A DNA stretch of 64,000 bases from Thermohalobaculum xanthum (lineage in GTDB: Bacteria; Pseudomonadota; Alphaproteobacteria; Rhodobacterales; Rhodobacteraceae). The DNA lies in NCBI RefSeq assembly GCF_016623495.1, contig NZ_JAEHHL010000004.1:1-64000 (forward strand), in the 5' to 3' direction. A program made the position numbers and the translations under genes. Below are positions 35,729 through 44,722 of the stretch, one piece after another (the stretch's first letter is position 1; the number at the start of each line of letters is the position of its first letter). The notes beneath the pieces are model-generated. The model saw nothing but the letters and a program-made list of their open reading frames with translations. It was not told the DNA's origin and did not search any database.

Positions 35729-36801
35729 GGTGTGGGGGCCTCGGCCCGGCGTTCGGCCGCGGCTGCGGCACGGGCGAGCGCAGCGGCATCGGGTGCGGGA
35801 ACATGCGCGTCGACCAGCCGCGCGAGCGGCGCAAGCGCCGGGTGCTCGAGATCGCGTGACAGGTGGCCCCAGACGCGCGGGATCAGCGCGAGATAGCGGG
35901 GCTTGCCGTCGCGGATCGCGAGGCGCGCGAAGATGCCGACGATCTTGAGGTTGCGCTGGGCTCCCAGCGCGGCATAAGCGGCGCGGAACTCGCGCGCCGC
36001 CGCACCCGACAGCCCGCGCCGGTCGAGGTAGCGCGCGATCATCGCCTCGCGCAGGGCGGCCGAGGTGTCGCGCCGCGCGTCCTCGAGCAGCGAGACGAGG
36101 TCATAGGCCGCGTGCCCGGCCAGCGCGTCCTGGTAGTCGAGCAGGCCCACGCGCGCGGCATCGGCACGCGCCGGCAGCCAGATCAGGTTCTCGGCGTGAT
36201 AGTCGCGCAGCACCACCACATCGCGTGCGCCGGCGACCGCGGTGGTCGCGGCATCGACGAGCGCGCGGTACTCGGCCACGAGATCGGGACTGGCCGGGGC
36301 GCCGGTGACGGCCGGCAGCCACCATTCGACCGCGAGCGCTGCCTCGCGCCAAAGCACGGCCTCGTCATAGGGCGGCAGGGTGAAATCCCCCATGCGGGCG
36401 GGGGCGGAATGGTGGGCAAGGCCGGCAAGCAGGTCGACCGCGGCGGCGTAGAGTTCGGGCTCGGCCGCCGGGGTCGCGGCGCAGACCTGGGCATAGAGGT
36501 CGTCGCCAAGATCCTCGAGCAGCATGAAGCCCGCCTGCGGGTCCGCGGCAAGGATCGCGGGGGCCGAGAGGCCGATGCCGCGCAGCCAGCCGGTGACCGC
36601 GACGAAGGGACGGATGTCCTCGCCGCGCTCGGGTGGCGCGTCCATCACCACCGCGGGCCGCCCGTCCGGCAGCGTCAGGCGCAGGTAGCGCCGGTTCGAG
36701 GCGTCGCCCGCCAGCGGACGCGGCGCCGCACCGCCCGCGCCCGCGTCGCGCAGGAAGGCCTCGAGTGCCGCGGCCCGGCGGAGTGCGGATCCGGTCGTCA
36801 T
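35725..36801 (-). CDS. amgK: MurNAc/GlcNAc anomeric kinase AmgK
   Basis: 358 residues from ATG 36801. APH-fold sugar kinase: ASNRRYLRLTLPDGRPAVVM, LLEDLGDDLYAQVC, the catalytic VVLRDYHAENLIWLP and DFG-like VGLLDYQDALAGHAAYDLV. Phosphorylates the anomeric hydroxyl of MurNAc/GlcNAc for the next enzyme, MurU, whose gene follows. Coupled to tsaE by a four-base overlap. Confidence 0.87.
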   Translation of the reverse strand: MTTGSALRRAAALEAFLRDAGAGGAAPRPLAGDASNRRYLRLTLPDGRPAVVMDAPPERGEDIRPFVAVTGWLRGIGLSAPAILAADPQAGFMLLEDLGDDLYAQVCAATPAAEPELYAAAVDLLAGLAHHSAPARMGDFTLPPYDEAVLWREAALAVEWWLPAVTGAPASPDLVAEYRALVDAATTAVAGARDVVVLRDYHAENLIWLPARADAARVGLLDYQDALAGHAAYDLVSLLEDARRDTSAALREAMIARYLDRRGLSGAAAREFRAAYAALGAQRNLKIVGIFARLAIRDGKPRYLALIPRVWGHLSRDLEHPALAPLARLVDAHVPAPDAAALARAAAAAERRAEAPTP

Positions 36802-37298
36802 GCGCTTTCCCTCGCGGCTTCGAGCACGGCGTCCCAGCCGGCCCCGTGCGCGACCAGCCGGGCGTCGCGCGCATCGGCCCCGGGGTCGTCCGGTCCGGGC
36901 GCGAGGGCGATCTCGAGCCGGCGTTCCGGCAGCGCCGCGCCAAGGCGATCGGGCCATTCAACCAGGAGTACGGCATGGGAGAGCGCGTCGGTGAGTCCGA
37001 GCTCAAGCGCCTCCTCGGCGCTGGCAAGACGGTAGAGGTCGGCGTGCCAGACCTCGCCGCGCGGGGTGTCGTAGACGTTCACCAGCGTATAGCTGGGCGA
37101 GGGCACCAGTGCGTCGGGCTCGCCCAGAAGCGCGCGCAGGATGGCGCGGGCCAGCACCGACTTTCCGGCCCCCAGCGATCCCGTGAGCGCGATGAAGTCG
37201 CCGGGCCCGAGCGCGTCGGCGAGACGCGCGCCGAGGGCCGTCGTGGCGGCCTCGTCTGCAAGGGTCAGGCGCTCGTCGCGCGCGCGTGTCGGGGTCAT
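36798..37298 (-). CDS. tsaE: tRNA t6A biosynthesis ATPase TsaE
   Basis: 166 residues from ATG 37298. P-loop ALTGSLGAGKSVLARAIL and the conserved SPSYTLVNVYDTPRGEVWHA and DLYRL. Partner of TsaB/TsaD in making threonylcarbamoyladenosine at tRNA position 37, the substrate base of MtaB encoded at 7977. Overlaps amgK. A 123-base gap separates it from the DivL-like gene. Confidence 0.92.
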   Translation of the reverse strand: MTPTRARDERLTLADEAATTALGARLADALGPGDFIALTGSLGAGKSVLARAILRALLGEPDALVPSPSYTLVNVYDTPRGEVWHADLYRLASAEEALELGLTDALSHAVLLVEWPDRLGAALPERRLEIALAPGPDDPGADARDARLVAHGAGWDAVLEAARESA

Positions 37299-37421
37299 CG
37301 GTCTCGCTCTCCACCGGCGCGGGGGGCAGGGTGCCGGTCCCGCGCCTCCGGCCACCCGTCGGTGTTAGCGCGAACGCGGCGGGCTTGCCAGATGTTCGGC
37401 GCGAGGGATCGGCCGCGCGCG

Positions 37422-39728
37422 TCAGCGGGTGAGCGGCAGGGGTTGGGGCCGGGCCTCGTGCGATGCGCGCGACGGGCTTTCCTCGGCCGCGCCGCGATCG
37501 AAGCTGCAGACGCTGACCGCGTCGCTCGGCCGGGTGCCGCGCCGCCGCTCGAACCGGCCACCCTCGTTCACGACCATCCGGCGAATGACCGAGAAGGCGA
37601 GGGATTCGCCGTCCTCGGCGAAATCGGCAAGCGGGATCTCGGCCTCTCGCCGCTCGGTGACCACGATCTCGACGCGGCCCGGCTGAGGCTCGGTGGCCGA
37701 GAGGAGGATGCGGGTGCCCGACGGGCTGCGCTGGATCGCTCCGGCGACCATGTTGAACACGATCTGGCGCAGGCGCACCGCGTCGCAGCGCAGCTTGATC
37801 GCGGCATCCGGCAGCTCGGTCGCGAGCACCACGCCGGCCTCGACGGCGCGCTTGTCCAGCAGCTGGCGAGTCAGTTCCAGCGTCTCGGCAAGGGGCGGGT
37901 CGGCGCCCTCGTCATGCAGCGGGTCGAGCTGCAGCGAGGCGAGCTCGGTCACGTCGTCGATGGTGTCGAGCAGCTGCCCCGAGGCCTCGAGGATCCCGTC
38001 CGCATAGTCGCGCTGATCGGGGGTCAGCGTGCCGAAGCGCGGATCGCCCAGAAGCTGGCCGAAGCCGAAGATCGTGTTGAGCGGCGTGCGCAACCGATGC
38101 GAGATCTGGTCGAGCACCGCGGTGCGCATCTCCTCGACCGCCTCGAGCGCCTCGTTGCGCTCGCGCAGCGCGAGCGCGATGCGCTCGCTGTCGGTGATGT
38201 CGGCGAAGACGACCATGCTGGCGCCGCCGGGCAGGGGCGCGAGCCGCGCCGAGAGGATCCGCGACGAGCCGAGCGTCACCCGCGCGCTCAAGGCCCGGCG
38301 GGTCTCGTCCGAGGTGATGAAGCCGGTCACCCGGCGCCAGACCTCGGTCTCGATGGTCAGGCCCTGGCAGAGCCGCATCACCTCGCGCGCGTGCATGCCG
38401 GCGCAGATGCTGTCGGCGTCGGTGCCCCAGATGTCGTGGAAGGCGTCGTTCACGAATTGCAGCAGGCCGTCGGCGCCGAAAACCGCGAGCCCTTCCTCGA
38501 GCCGGTTGAGCGTCGCGTGGCGCAGGTCGACCGAGCGGCGGTAGTTCTGCTCGAGGCGCATGCGCTCGGAGACGTCGTCGAACACGAAGGCGAGCGAGCC
38601 GTGCGGGTGGGGTCGGGCCAGCACGTTGATCGAGGACCCGTCGGCAAGGTGCCAGGTGTCCTCGTAGTCGACCACCTCGGTGTCGTCGAAGAGGCCGAGC
38701 AATTGCCGGCGCCAGAGGTGGTAATCCCCGGTCTCGGGAATGCGCCGGGTGCGGCGCATGGCATCGACGAGGTCGCTCAGCGTCGGGCGGGCCGCGAGCG
38801 TGGCGGGGTCGAGCTGCAGCATCTGCGCCAGCGCCGGGTTGAACAGCGCGAGCTTCTGGTTGCGGTCGAAGATGGCGAGGCCGACGGTCAGGTGGGCGAA
38901 GGTCTCGGTCATCGTCTGCACGAAGCGGCTGAGCGTCCGTTCGGCTGTCACCGCGTTCGAGGCGTCGGTGGCAAAGCCGAAGCGCCGCCCGTCGGGCTTG
39001 AGCACCTCGACCACGCTGAGGGACACCGGCTCGATCCCGCCGGGCGGCAGGATCTCGATCCGTGTCCGGTCGATGCCGTCAGCCGCCTCGCGCTGCGGCG
39101 GGCGAACGCCAAGGAAGGTCACGACCTGCTCGGCGGCGACGGCACCCATCTCGGTGCGGACCTGCCCGGCGCACCACGACACCGCCCCGTCGGCGGTGCG
39201 GTGCCAGGCGATGGTGGCGCCGATCTCGAGCAGGGTGGCGATCGTCTCACGCTCGTACCAGCCGGCCGAGAGGCTGCGCTCGCGCCGCGCGAGGGCTGTC
39301 TCGGCGCGCTCGAGCTCGGCCGCGATCAGCCGCGCATCGCGCAGCACGAGGACGCTCTCGCCACCGCTGGGAAAGCCGATCACCTCGCATTGCCCGCCGG
39401 CCGTGCGCCGGGCCAGCAGGTGCATCGGCTCGCCCGTCTCGATCAGACGGGCGAGCGCCGTCTGCACCTCGTCGCGCCGCTGGCCGATCGCCGAGGCAAT
39501 GACATCGGTCAGCATGGCGCCGGGCGCCGCGCCGGGAAGCTCGGCCGCCGCGTCCGACAGATCGGTGATCCGGCCGTTGCGCGCCCGCAGCACCATGCCG
39601 TCGGAAAGGTCCTCGCGGCGGCGCACCTCGCGCGCACGCCCGCGGCGCTCGCGCACGAAGAGCGTCGCGAGCACGCAGACCGACAACGACAGCAAGGCTA
39701 TCGTCGCGCTCAGGAGGTCGGCGCCCAT
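37422..39728 (-). CDS. divL: DivL-like multi-PAS histidine kinase
   Basis: 768 residues from ATG 39728, matching the length of Caulobacter DivL (769). One N-terminal membrane helix (5-26), two or three PAS-like domains (for example TVGLAIFDRNQKLALFNPAL at 281-300; EGLAVFGADGLLQFVNDAF about 412-430), and a dimerisation helix with H544 in LDQISHRLRTPLNTIFGFGQ. Caulobacter DivL has Tyr at this place. The ATP domain is degenerate: FNMVAGAIQ in place of a full N-box and no DxGxG box is visible, so kinase activity is doubtful. The order kinase-tsaE-amgK-murU-addB-addA-trxA agrees with my recollection of the Caulobacter divL region. A role in CtrA phosphorelay control is inferred. Confidence 0.65.
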   Translation of the reverse strand: MGADLLSATIALLSLSVCVLATLFVRERRGRAREVRRREDLSDGMVLRARNGRITDLSDAAAELPGAAPGAMLTDVIASAIGQRRDEVQTALARLIETGEPMHLLARRTAGGQCEVIGFPSGGESVLVLRDARLIAAELERAETALARRERSLSAGWYERETIATLLEIGATIAWHRTADGAVSWCAGQVRTEMGAVAAEQVVTFLGVRPPQREAADGIDRTRIEILPPGGIEPVSLSVVEVLKPDGRRFGFATDASNAVTAERTLSRFVQTMTETFAHLTVGLAIFDRNQKLALFNPALAQMLQLDPATLAARPTLSDLVDAMRRTRRIPETGDYHLWRRQLLGLFDDTEVVDYEDTWHLADGSSINVLARPHPHGSLAFVFDDVSERMRLEQNYRRSVDLRHATLNRLEEGLAVFGADGLLQFVNDAFHDIWGTDADSICAGMHAREVMRLCQGLTIETEVWRRVTGFITSDETRRALSARVTLGSSRILSARLAPLPGGASMVVFADITDSERIALALRERNEALEAVEEMRTAVLDQISHRLRTPLNTIFGFGQLLGDPRFGTLTPDQRDYADGILEASGQLLDTIDDVTELASLQLDPLHDEGADPPLAETLELTRQLLDKRAVEAGVVLATELPDAAIKLRCDAVRLRQIVFNMVAGAIQRSPSGTRILLSATEPQPGRVEIVVTERREAEIPLADFAEDGESLAFSVIRRMVVNEGGRFERRRGTRPSDAVSVCSFDRGAAEESPSRASHEARPQPLPLTR

Positions 39729-39903
39729 TTCCGTCACGGCCGCATCTGTCCCCTTCGGCCCCTCGCCCGACCGGTTCCCGGCCGCCCGCATTTCAGGGGA
39801 CGGCCGAAAGTGTCAACAAATGGTTTACGACATCACGAGCCTCTCGTCTCCTCGCCGGGCAGGCAAGAACTGCTTGCATCAGCACGGTGAGGGCCCTGCC
39901 AGC

Positions 39904-41337
39904 TCAGAGAGGGTGGTTCGCGGGCTCGTTCGGTCCCAGCGCGCGGCGCGTCGCGGCCTTGTCGACCACGATGTCATCGGCGTTCCACACCAGCTCGATG
40001 ATGGCGCCGGGCGGCCGGGCTTCCTCGGGTGGCCCCGCCGCGGCCGTGGCGCGGCGGCCACGCGGGTCGGTGCCGTTGGCGAAGGAAATCCGCGCCCCCG
40101 TCCGCGCCAGGAGCGTGCGCGCGATGAAAAGGCCAAGGCCCATGCCTTCGTACTCGCCGTCGTTGCGGCGGCGCTGTCCGCGCGCGCGGGTCGAGACATA
40201 GGGCTCGCCCAGGCGCGGCAGCATCTCGGGACTGAATCCCGGGCCGTCGTCGCCGACGGCGATGCGCAGGCGATCCTCGCCATGCTCGACGTCGATCCAG
40301 ACGGTCGTGGCGGCGAAATCGACGGCGTTCTGCACCAGGTTGCGCATCCCGTGGATGAACTCGGGTGTCCGGCGCACGCTGGGCTGGCGCTCGCCGGTGT
40401 CCTCGGCCGGGCGGCCGTCGATGCGCAGGATCACCCGTTTGCCGCGGGCAGCATGGGGCGCTGCCGCCTCCTCGAGCACGGCCGAGATCGGCGCGGTCTT
40501 GACGTGGCTGTCATCGCGCCCGGTGCGGGAAAGGTCGGCCATGATGCCACCGCAGCGCTCGGCCTCGGCGCGGATCAGCCGGGCGTCCTCGGCGAGGTCG
40601 GGGCGGTCGGCCAGTTCGCGCGCCAGCTCGGACGCTGCCAGCTTGATGGTCGCGAGCGGCGTGCCCAGCTCGTGCGCCGCCGCCGCGGCAAGGCCGCCGA
40701 TCGCCGCCAGCCGCTGCTCGCGCGCCAGCGCCACCTGCGTGGCCGTCAGTGCCTGGCTCATGGCGTAGCCCTCGACCGTCACGCGCCGGGCGTAGAGCGA
40801 GAGGAACACCACCCCGATCGCCAGCGCCGCCGAGATGCCGCTGCGGAATAGCTCGGGCACCTCGAGCGGCGTGCCGTCGCTCTGGATCAGCGGCATGTGG
40901 ATCGTCGACATCACGGTCACGAACCCCATCGCCATGATGCCCAGAAGCAGCGTGGGCTGCAGCCTCAGCGCCGTTGCCGAGATGGTGACCGGCGCGAGGA
41001 TCAGCAGCGCGAAGGGGTTGTTCAGCCCGCCCGTGACCATCAGCAGCGCCACGAGCTGCACGAGATCGAAGCAGAGCGACGCCCAGGTGCCCTGTTCCGT
41101 CAGCCGGGTCTCGGCCGGGAACATGGTGATGGCGACCAGGTTGACCATCACCGAGCCCGAGATCAGCAGCGCGCAATAGGCGAGCTGCAGCTGGAAACCC
41201 AGAAGCTGCGAGGCAATCAGCACGGCGACGCTCTGGCCGATCACCGCGACCCAGCGCAGGACGACCAGCGTGCGCAGGCGCACCCAGTCGCCGCGCACGG
41301 TCATGTCGAAGAGATAGCTCCGCGCCGCCTCGCTCAT
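39904..41337 (-). CDS. regB: Redox sensor histidine kinase RegB/PrrB
   Basis: 477 residues from ATG 41337. Six N-terminal membrane helices, the quinone-binding GGLNNPF at 103-109, phosphorylated H222 in AAAAHELGTPLATIKL and the redox-sensing Cys position C262 in AERCGGIM. The H-to-C spacing equals that of Rhodobacter capsulatus RegB (H225, C265). The ATPase domain is intact: MRNLVQNAVDFA, GDDGPGFSPEML, GEYEGMGLGLFIARTLL. It senses the quinone pool and oxygen and phosphorylates RegA. Divergent from senC. Confidence 0.93.
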   Translation of the reverse strand: MSEAARSYLFDMTVRGDWVRLRTLVVLRWVAVIGQSVAVLIASQLLGFQLQLAYCALLISGSVMVNLVAITMFPAETRLTEQGTWASLCFDLVQLVALLMVTGGLNNPFALLILAPVTISATALRLQPTLLLGIMAMGFVTVMSTIHMPLIQSDGTPLEVPELFRSGISAALAIGVVFLSLYARRVTVEGYAMSQALTATQVALAREQRLAAIGGLAAAAAHELGTPLATIKLAASELARELADRPDLAEDARLIRAEAERCGGIMADLSRTGRDDSHVKTAPISAVLEEAAAPHAARGKRVILRIDGRPAEDTGERQPSVRRTPEFIHGMRNLVQNAVDFAATTVWIDVEHGEDRLRIAVGDDGPGFSPEMLPRLGEPYVSTRARGQRRRNDGEYEGMGLGLFIARTLLARTGARISFANGTDPRGRRATAAAGPPEEARPPGAIIELVWNADDIVVDKAATRRALGPNEPANHPL

Positions 41338-41498
41338 GGCGCCGACTATCGCTGCAAGCGCGCGCCAAGGGAAGCAGCTTGCGGCGCCCGGCCTGGCCGC
41401 AGCCATGCCATCGTGCCGCACGGGGTTGCAAACGCGCGCCGCAAGGCCTTGGTAGGGGGCAAGGCCGGCGGGCCGAGTCGCAGTGCGGGAGGATCGCG

Positions 41499-42125
41499 AT
41501 GCAACGGGCGATGATGGTGGTGGCGGGCGCGGTGATGGCCGCGGTGATCGCCGCCGTGGCATTCTTCGCGCTTTCGCCGACCGGGGACGTGCCGCTGTCG
41601 CCCGCGGCGGTGAACGTCTCGGGCGCCGAGATCGGCGGCCCCTTCACCCTCGTCCGCCACGACGGCACGACGGTGACCGACGCCGAGGTGATCACCGGCC
41701 CCACGCTGGTCTATTTCGGCTATACCTTCTGCCCCGACATCTGCCCGATCGACGTGCAGCTGTTGGCCGATGCCGTGGACCTTCTGGCCGAGAAGGGAAT
41801 AGACGTGACGCCGGTCTTCGTGACGGTCGATCCCGCGCGCGATACGCCCGAGGCGCTGGCGCCCTTCGTCGAGGCGATGCATCCGAAGATGATCGGCCTG
41901 ACCGGCGACGAGGCCGCGATCAAGGCCGCCGCGGATGCCTACAAGGTGTATTTCGCGCGCGTCGAGGTCGAGGGCTCGGCCGCGGAATACCTGATGAACC
42001 ACACCGGCTTCACCTATTTCATGCTGCCCGATGGCGTCGCCGGGCTGTTCCGCCGCGGCTTCCCGGCCGAGGAGATGGCCGGCGAGGTCGAGCGGGTGCT
42101 GCAGGCGCGCGGCCTCGCGGGCTGA
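41499..42125 (+). CDS. senC: SCO1/SenC/PrrC copper protein
   Basis: 208 residues from ATG 41499 (GGGAGGATCG before it). One N-terminal anchor (MMVVAGAVMAAVIAAVAFFA), then a periplasmic thioredoxin-like domain with the copper CxxxC in YFGYTFCPDICPIDVQLL and the ligand His in YLMNHTGFTYFM. Needed for the CuA site of cytochrome oxidase and for redox signalling to RegB. In Rhodobacter it is usually followed by regA; here a gene on the opposite strand comes between. Confidence 0.92.
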   Translation: MQRAMMVVAGAVMAAVIAAVAFFALSPTGDVPLSPAAVNVSGAEIGGPFTLVRHDGTTVTDAEVITGPTLVYFGYTFCPDICPIDVQLLADAVDLLAEKGIDVTPVFVTVDPARDTPEALAPFVEAMHPKMIGLTGDEAAIKAAADAYKVYFARVEVEGSAAEYLMNHTGFTYFMLPDGVAGLFRRGFPAEEMAGEVERVLQARGLAG

Positions 42126-42145
42126 GGCGGCGCCAGTCAGTCGAC

Positions 42146-43042
42146 TCAGCCGCGGCCGAGCAGACGACGGAACAGCGCCGGCCGGTTCACCATCAGGACG
42201 CCGAGCGCAGTTGCCGCGACCCCGGCCAGTTCGACCGGCGTCAGAGTCTCACCGAAGAGCGCCCAGGCGATCAGCGCGGTCGAGGCGGGCACGAGGAAGA
42301 AGAGGCTTGCCACGTTCGACGCGGCTCCCCGCCGGATGAGGATGTAGAGCAGCGTCACCGCGCCCACCGACAGGACGAGCACGAGCCAGCCCAGCGCGAA
42401 GACGAACTCGCCCGTCCAGTCGATGCGATTGCTCTCGAACATCAGGGCGAAGGGTGCGGTCGCTACCGTCGCGGCGGCGAACTGCACCAGCGTCGCGGCC
42501 CGCATCGGGTGGTCGGCTGCGCGGGTCTTCTGCAGGATCGAGGCGATCGCAATCGTGACCAGCGAGACCATGCACAGCGCGACGCCACGCCAGTCGCCGA
42601 CCCCGTCGCCCAGCTTTCGCGCCACCACCAGCGCCACGCCGGCAACGCCCACCGCCATGCCCGCCCATTGCAGGGGCGTCAGACGCTCGCCCAACATGCG
42701 CCGTGCGATCAGGGCGGTCACGATCGGCTGCAGCCCGACGATCAGGGCCGCCATGCCAGCCTCGGTTCCCAGCGAGATCGCGGTGAACACGCCCCCGAGA
42801 TAGACGGCGTGGATCAGCACGCCGATCAATGCGGCGTCCGCCGCCTGCCGAAGCGTCAGCGGCCGGGCCGAGGACAGGGCGACCCAGGCGCCGATGAGCA
42901 CGACCACCAGCGCATAACGCAGGGTCAGGAAGGTCAGCGGCTCGGCATGCGGCAATCCCAGCTTGGCGCCGATGAACCCCGTGCTCCAGAGCACGACGAA
43001 AAGGGGCGCGACCATCAGGTCGGCACGGGGGCGGCTGGGCAT
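42146..43042 (-). CDS. DMT/EamA-family transporter
   Basis: 298 residues, ten helices: MVAPLFVVLWSTGFIGAKLG, LTFLTLRYALVVVLIGAWVA, LIVGLQPIVTALIARRMLGE, and the second repeat VASLFFLVPASTALIAWALF then GETLTP. The 'WSTGFIGAKLG' and 'LQPxxTA' style is of the RhaT/YdcZ-like EamA group. Substrate unknown. It sits on the opposite strand between senC and regA, 20 bases from senC. Start ATG 43042 (43015 is an alternative). Confidence 0.86.
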   Translation of the reverse strand: MPSRPRADLMVAPLFVVLWSTGFIGAKLGLPHAEPLTFLTLRYALVVVLIGAWVALSSARPLTLRQAADAALIGVLIHAVYLGGVFTAISLGTEAGMAALIVGLQPIVTALIARRMLGERLTPLQWAGMAVGVAGVALVVARKLGDGVGDWRGVALCMVSLVTIAIASILQKTRAADHPMRAATLVQFAAATVATAPFALMFESNRIDWTGEFVFALGWLVLVLSVGAVTLLYILIRRGAASNVASLFFLVPASTALIAWALFGETLTPVELAGVAATALGVLMVNRPALFRRLLGRG

Positions 43043-43156
43043 CCGAATTGCGCTCCGCTGAATGGAGGAGGATTTGACTTCGCACCGTGTTTGACCACAA
43101 TCCTCGCGAAAGAAAAAGGTGTCTGGGGCCGGCCGGAACGGTCTGGGAGGGTTTGA

Positions 43157-43729
43157 ATGGCAGAAGAGATGACCGGCGAGAACGTGGCGCGCGCCTCGAT
43201 CGGCGAGGATCCGTCGATCCTCATCCTCGATGACGACGCCGCGTTCCGCCAGCGGCTTGCGCGCGCGATGGAGCGCCGCGGGTTCGAGCCGATCCAGGCC
43301 GCGACGGTGGCCGAGGGGCTCGGCATCGCCCGCACGCGGCCGCCGGCCTTCGCTGTCGTCGACCTGCGGCTCGAGGACGGCAACGGCCTCGACGTGGTCG
43401 AGGCGCTGCGCGAGACCCGGCCCGACAGCCGCGCGATCGTGCTGACCGGCTACGGCGCCATCGCCACCGCGGTCGCGGCGGTCAAGATCGGCGCGGTCGA
43501 CTATCTCGCCAAGCCCGCCGACGCCGACGACATCGAGAAGGCGCTGCTGTCGCGCGGCGAGGACAAGCCCGCCCCACCCGAGAACCCCATGTCCGCCGAC
43601 CGCGTGCGCTGGGAGCACATCCAGCGGGTCTTCGAACTTTGCGACCGCAACGTCTCGGAGACCGCGCGCCGGCTCAACATGCACCGGCGCACGCTGCAAC
43701 GCATCCTGGCCAAGCGCAGCCCGCGCTGA
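43157..43729 (+). CDS. regA: Redox response regulator RegA/PrrA/ActR
   Basis: 190 residues. Receiver domain with acidic DDD (ILILDDDAAF) and phospho-acceptor D69 in FAVVDLRLEDGNGLDVV, then a Pro-rich linker and a Fis-type helix-turn-helix at the end (NVSETARRLNMHRRTLQRIL). Global regulator of photosynthesis, respiration and carbon/nitrogen fixation genes; partner of RegB at 39904-41337. GGGAGGG precedes the start. Divergent from the DMT gene. Confidence 0.94.
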   Translation: MAEEMTGENVARASIGEDPSILILDDDAAFRQRLARAMERRGFEPIQAATVAEGLGIARTRPPAFAVVDLRLEDGNGLDVVEALRETRPDSRAIVLTGYGAIATAVAAVKIGAVDYLAKPADADDIEKALLSRGEDKPAPPENPMSADRVRWEHIQRVFELCDRNVSETARRLNMHRRTLQRILAKRSPR

Positions 43730-43923
43730 GCCGACGGCGCGGTCGGGCTGTGCGGGAGGCGTCCTGAAGGCGGCTCTGCCCCGGGGGCGTCTCGGCCGAT
43801 CCGTCAACGTCCGCAAGGAAGTCGCCCCGCTTGGGCATGTCGTCGCGGACGGCGATGACCTTCTCGCCGCCCCGCGTGGCGGAAACCACCGCGCAAGCAG
43901 GCGCGATCGCGCTGCCGCGCGGC

Positions 43924-44664
43924 TCAGCCCTCGCCGATATCGGGCAGGCTCTGGAAGGCGTCGCGCAATGCGGCCGACCACATCTGGCTGATTTGGCCGA
44001 ATTCCTCGTCGTCGCTCTCGATCCGCCGGCGCGTGGCGAAGCGGTGCTCGCCCGCGCGGATCACGGCGAGGTCGAGCGGCATGCCGACCGAGAGGTTCGA
44101 GCGCAGCGTCGAGTCCATCGACACGTAGACCGCCTTGAGCGCGCGCGGCAGCGGCGTCGACGGGGTTATCACGCGGTCGAGGATCGGCTTGCCGTATTTA
44201 TGCTCGCCGATCTGCAGGTAGGGTGTGTCCTCGGTGGCCTCGATGAAGTTGCCGGGGCTGTAGATCATGAACAGGCGGTGCTCGCCGCCGCGCCGCTGCC
44301 CGGCCACCAGGATCGAGGCGTCCGGCGCCGCGCCCTGGGCGGCGAGGGCGTCGCGATACTCGGCCTGCATCTCGGCCATGTGGCGTCCGACGATCTCAGC
44401 CACGCGGTACATCGAGGGCGCGGTCAGGATGCTCTCGACCTCCTCGCCCGCCAGCGCCGCCTTCGCGTCGGTATCGAGGCGCGTCACCACGCCCTGCGTG
44501 ATCGAGAGGTTGCCCGCGGACATCAGGCAGATCGCCCGCTCGCCTGGCACTTCCCAGGCGAACATCTTGCGAAAGCGCGAGACATTGTCGACGCCGGCAT
44601 TGGTGCGCGTGTCCGCCAGCATCACCAGCCCCGACTTGAGCTTGAGCGCGACGCAATAGGTCAT
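43924..44664 (-). CDS. Anbu proteasome-like peptidase
   Basis: 246 residues. Ntn-hydrolase fold of the Anbu (ancestral beta subunit) family: MTYCVALKLKSGLVMLADTR, whose Thr2 would be the nucleophile after Met removal, then NAGVDNVSRFRKMFAWEVPG and LPRALKAVYVSMDSTLRSNL. It lies at the end of the typical Anbu cluster with transglutaminase, alpha-E and circularly permuted ATP-grasp genes. The physiological substrate is not known. Confidence 0.92.
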   Translation of the reverse strand: MTYCVALKLKSGLVMLADTRTNAGVDNVSRFRKMFAWEVPGERAICLMSAGNLSITQGVVTRLDTDAKAALAGEEVESILTAPSMYRVAEIVGRHMAEMQAEYRDALAAQGAAPDASILVAGQRRGGEHRLFMIYSPGNFIEATEDTPYLQIGEHKYGKPILDRVITPSTPLPRALKAVYVSMDSTLRSNLSVGMPLDLAVIRAGEHRFATRRRIESDDEEFGQISQMWSAALRDAFQSLPDIGEG

Positions 44665-44722
44665 CCCGGTCCCTCGTGTGGCCGCGAGCGCCCGGCGTGA
44701 CCCGCGGCGCGGGGGCGGCGAC

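Noticed and set aside
43674-43889. 71-codon minus-strand frame between regA and Anbu (starting MVSATRGGEKVIAVRDDMPK)
   Set aside because: The first 35 residues look protein-like, but the frame runs into the 3' end of regA and has no family match; possibly a remnant.
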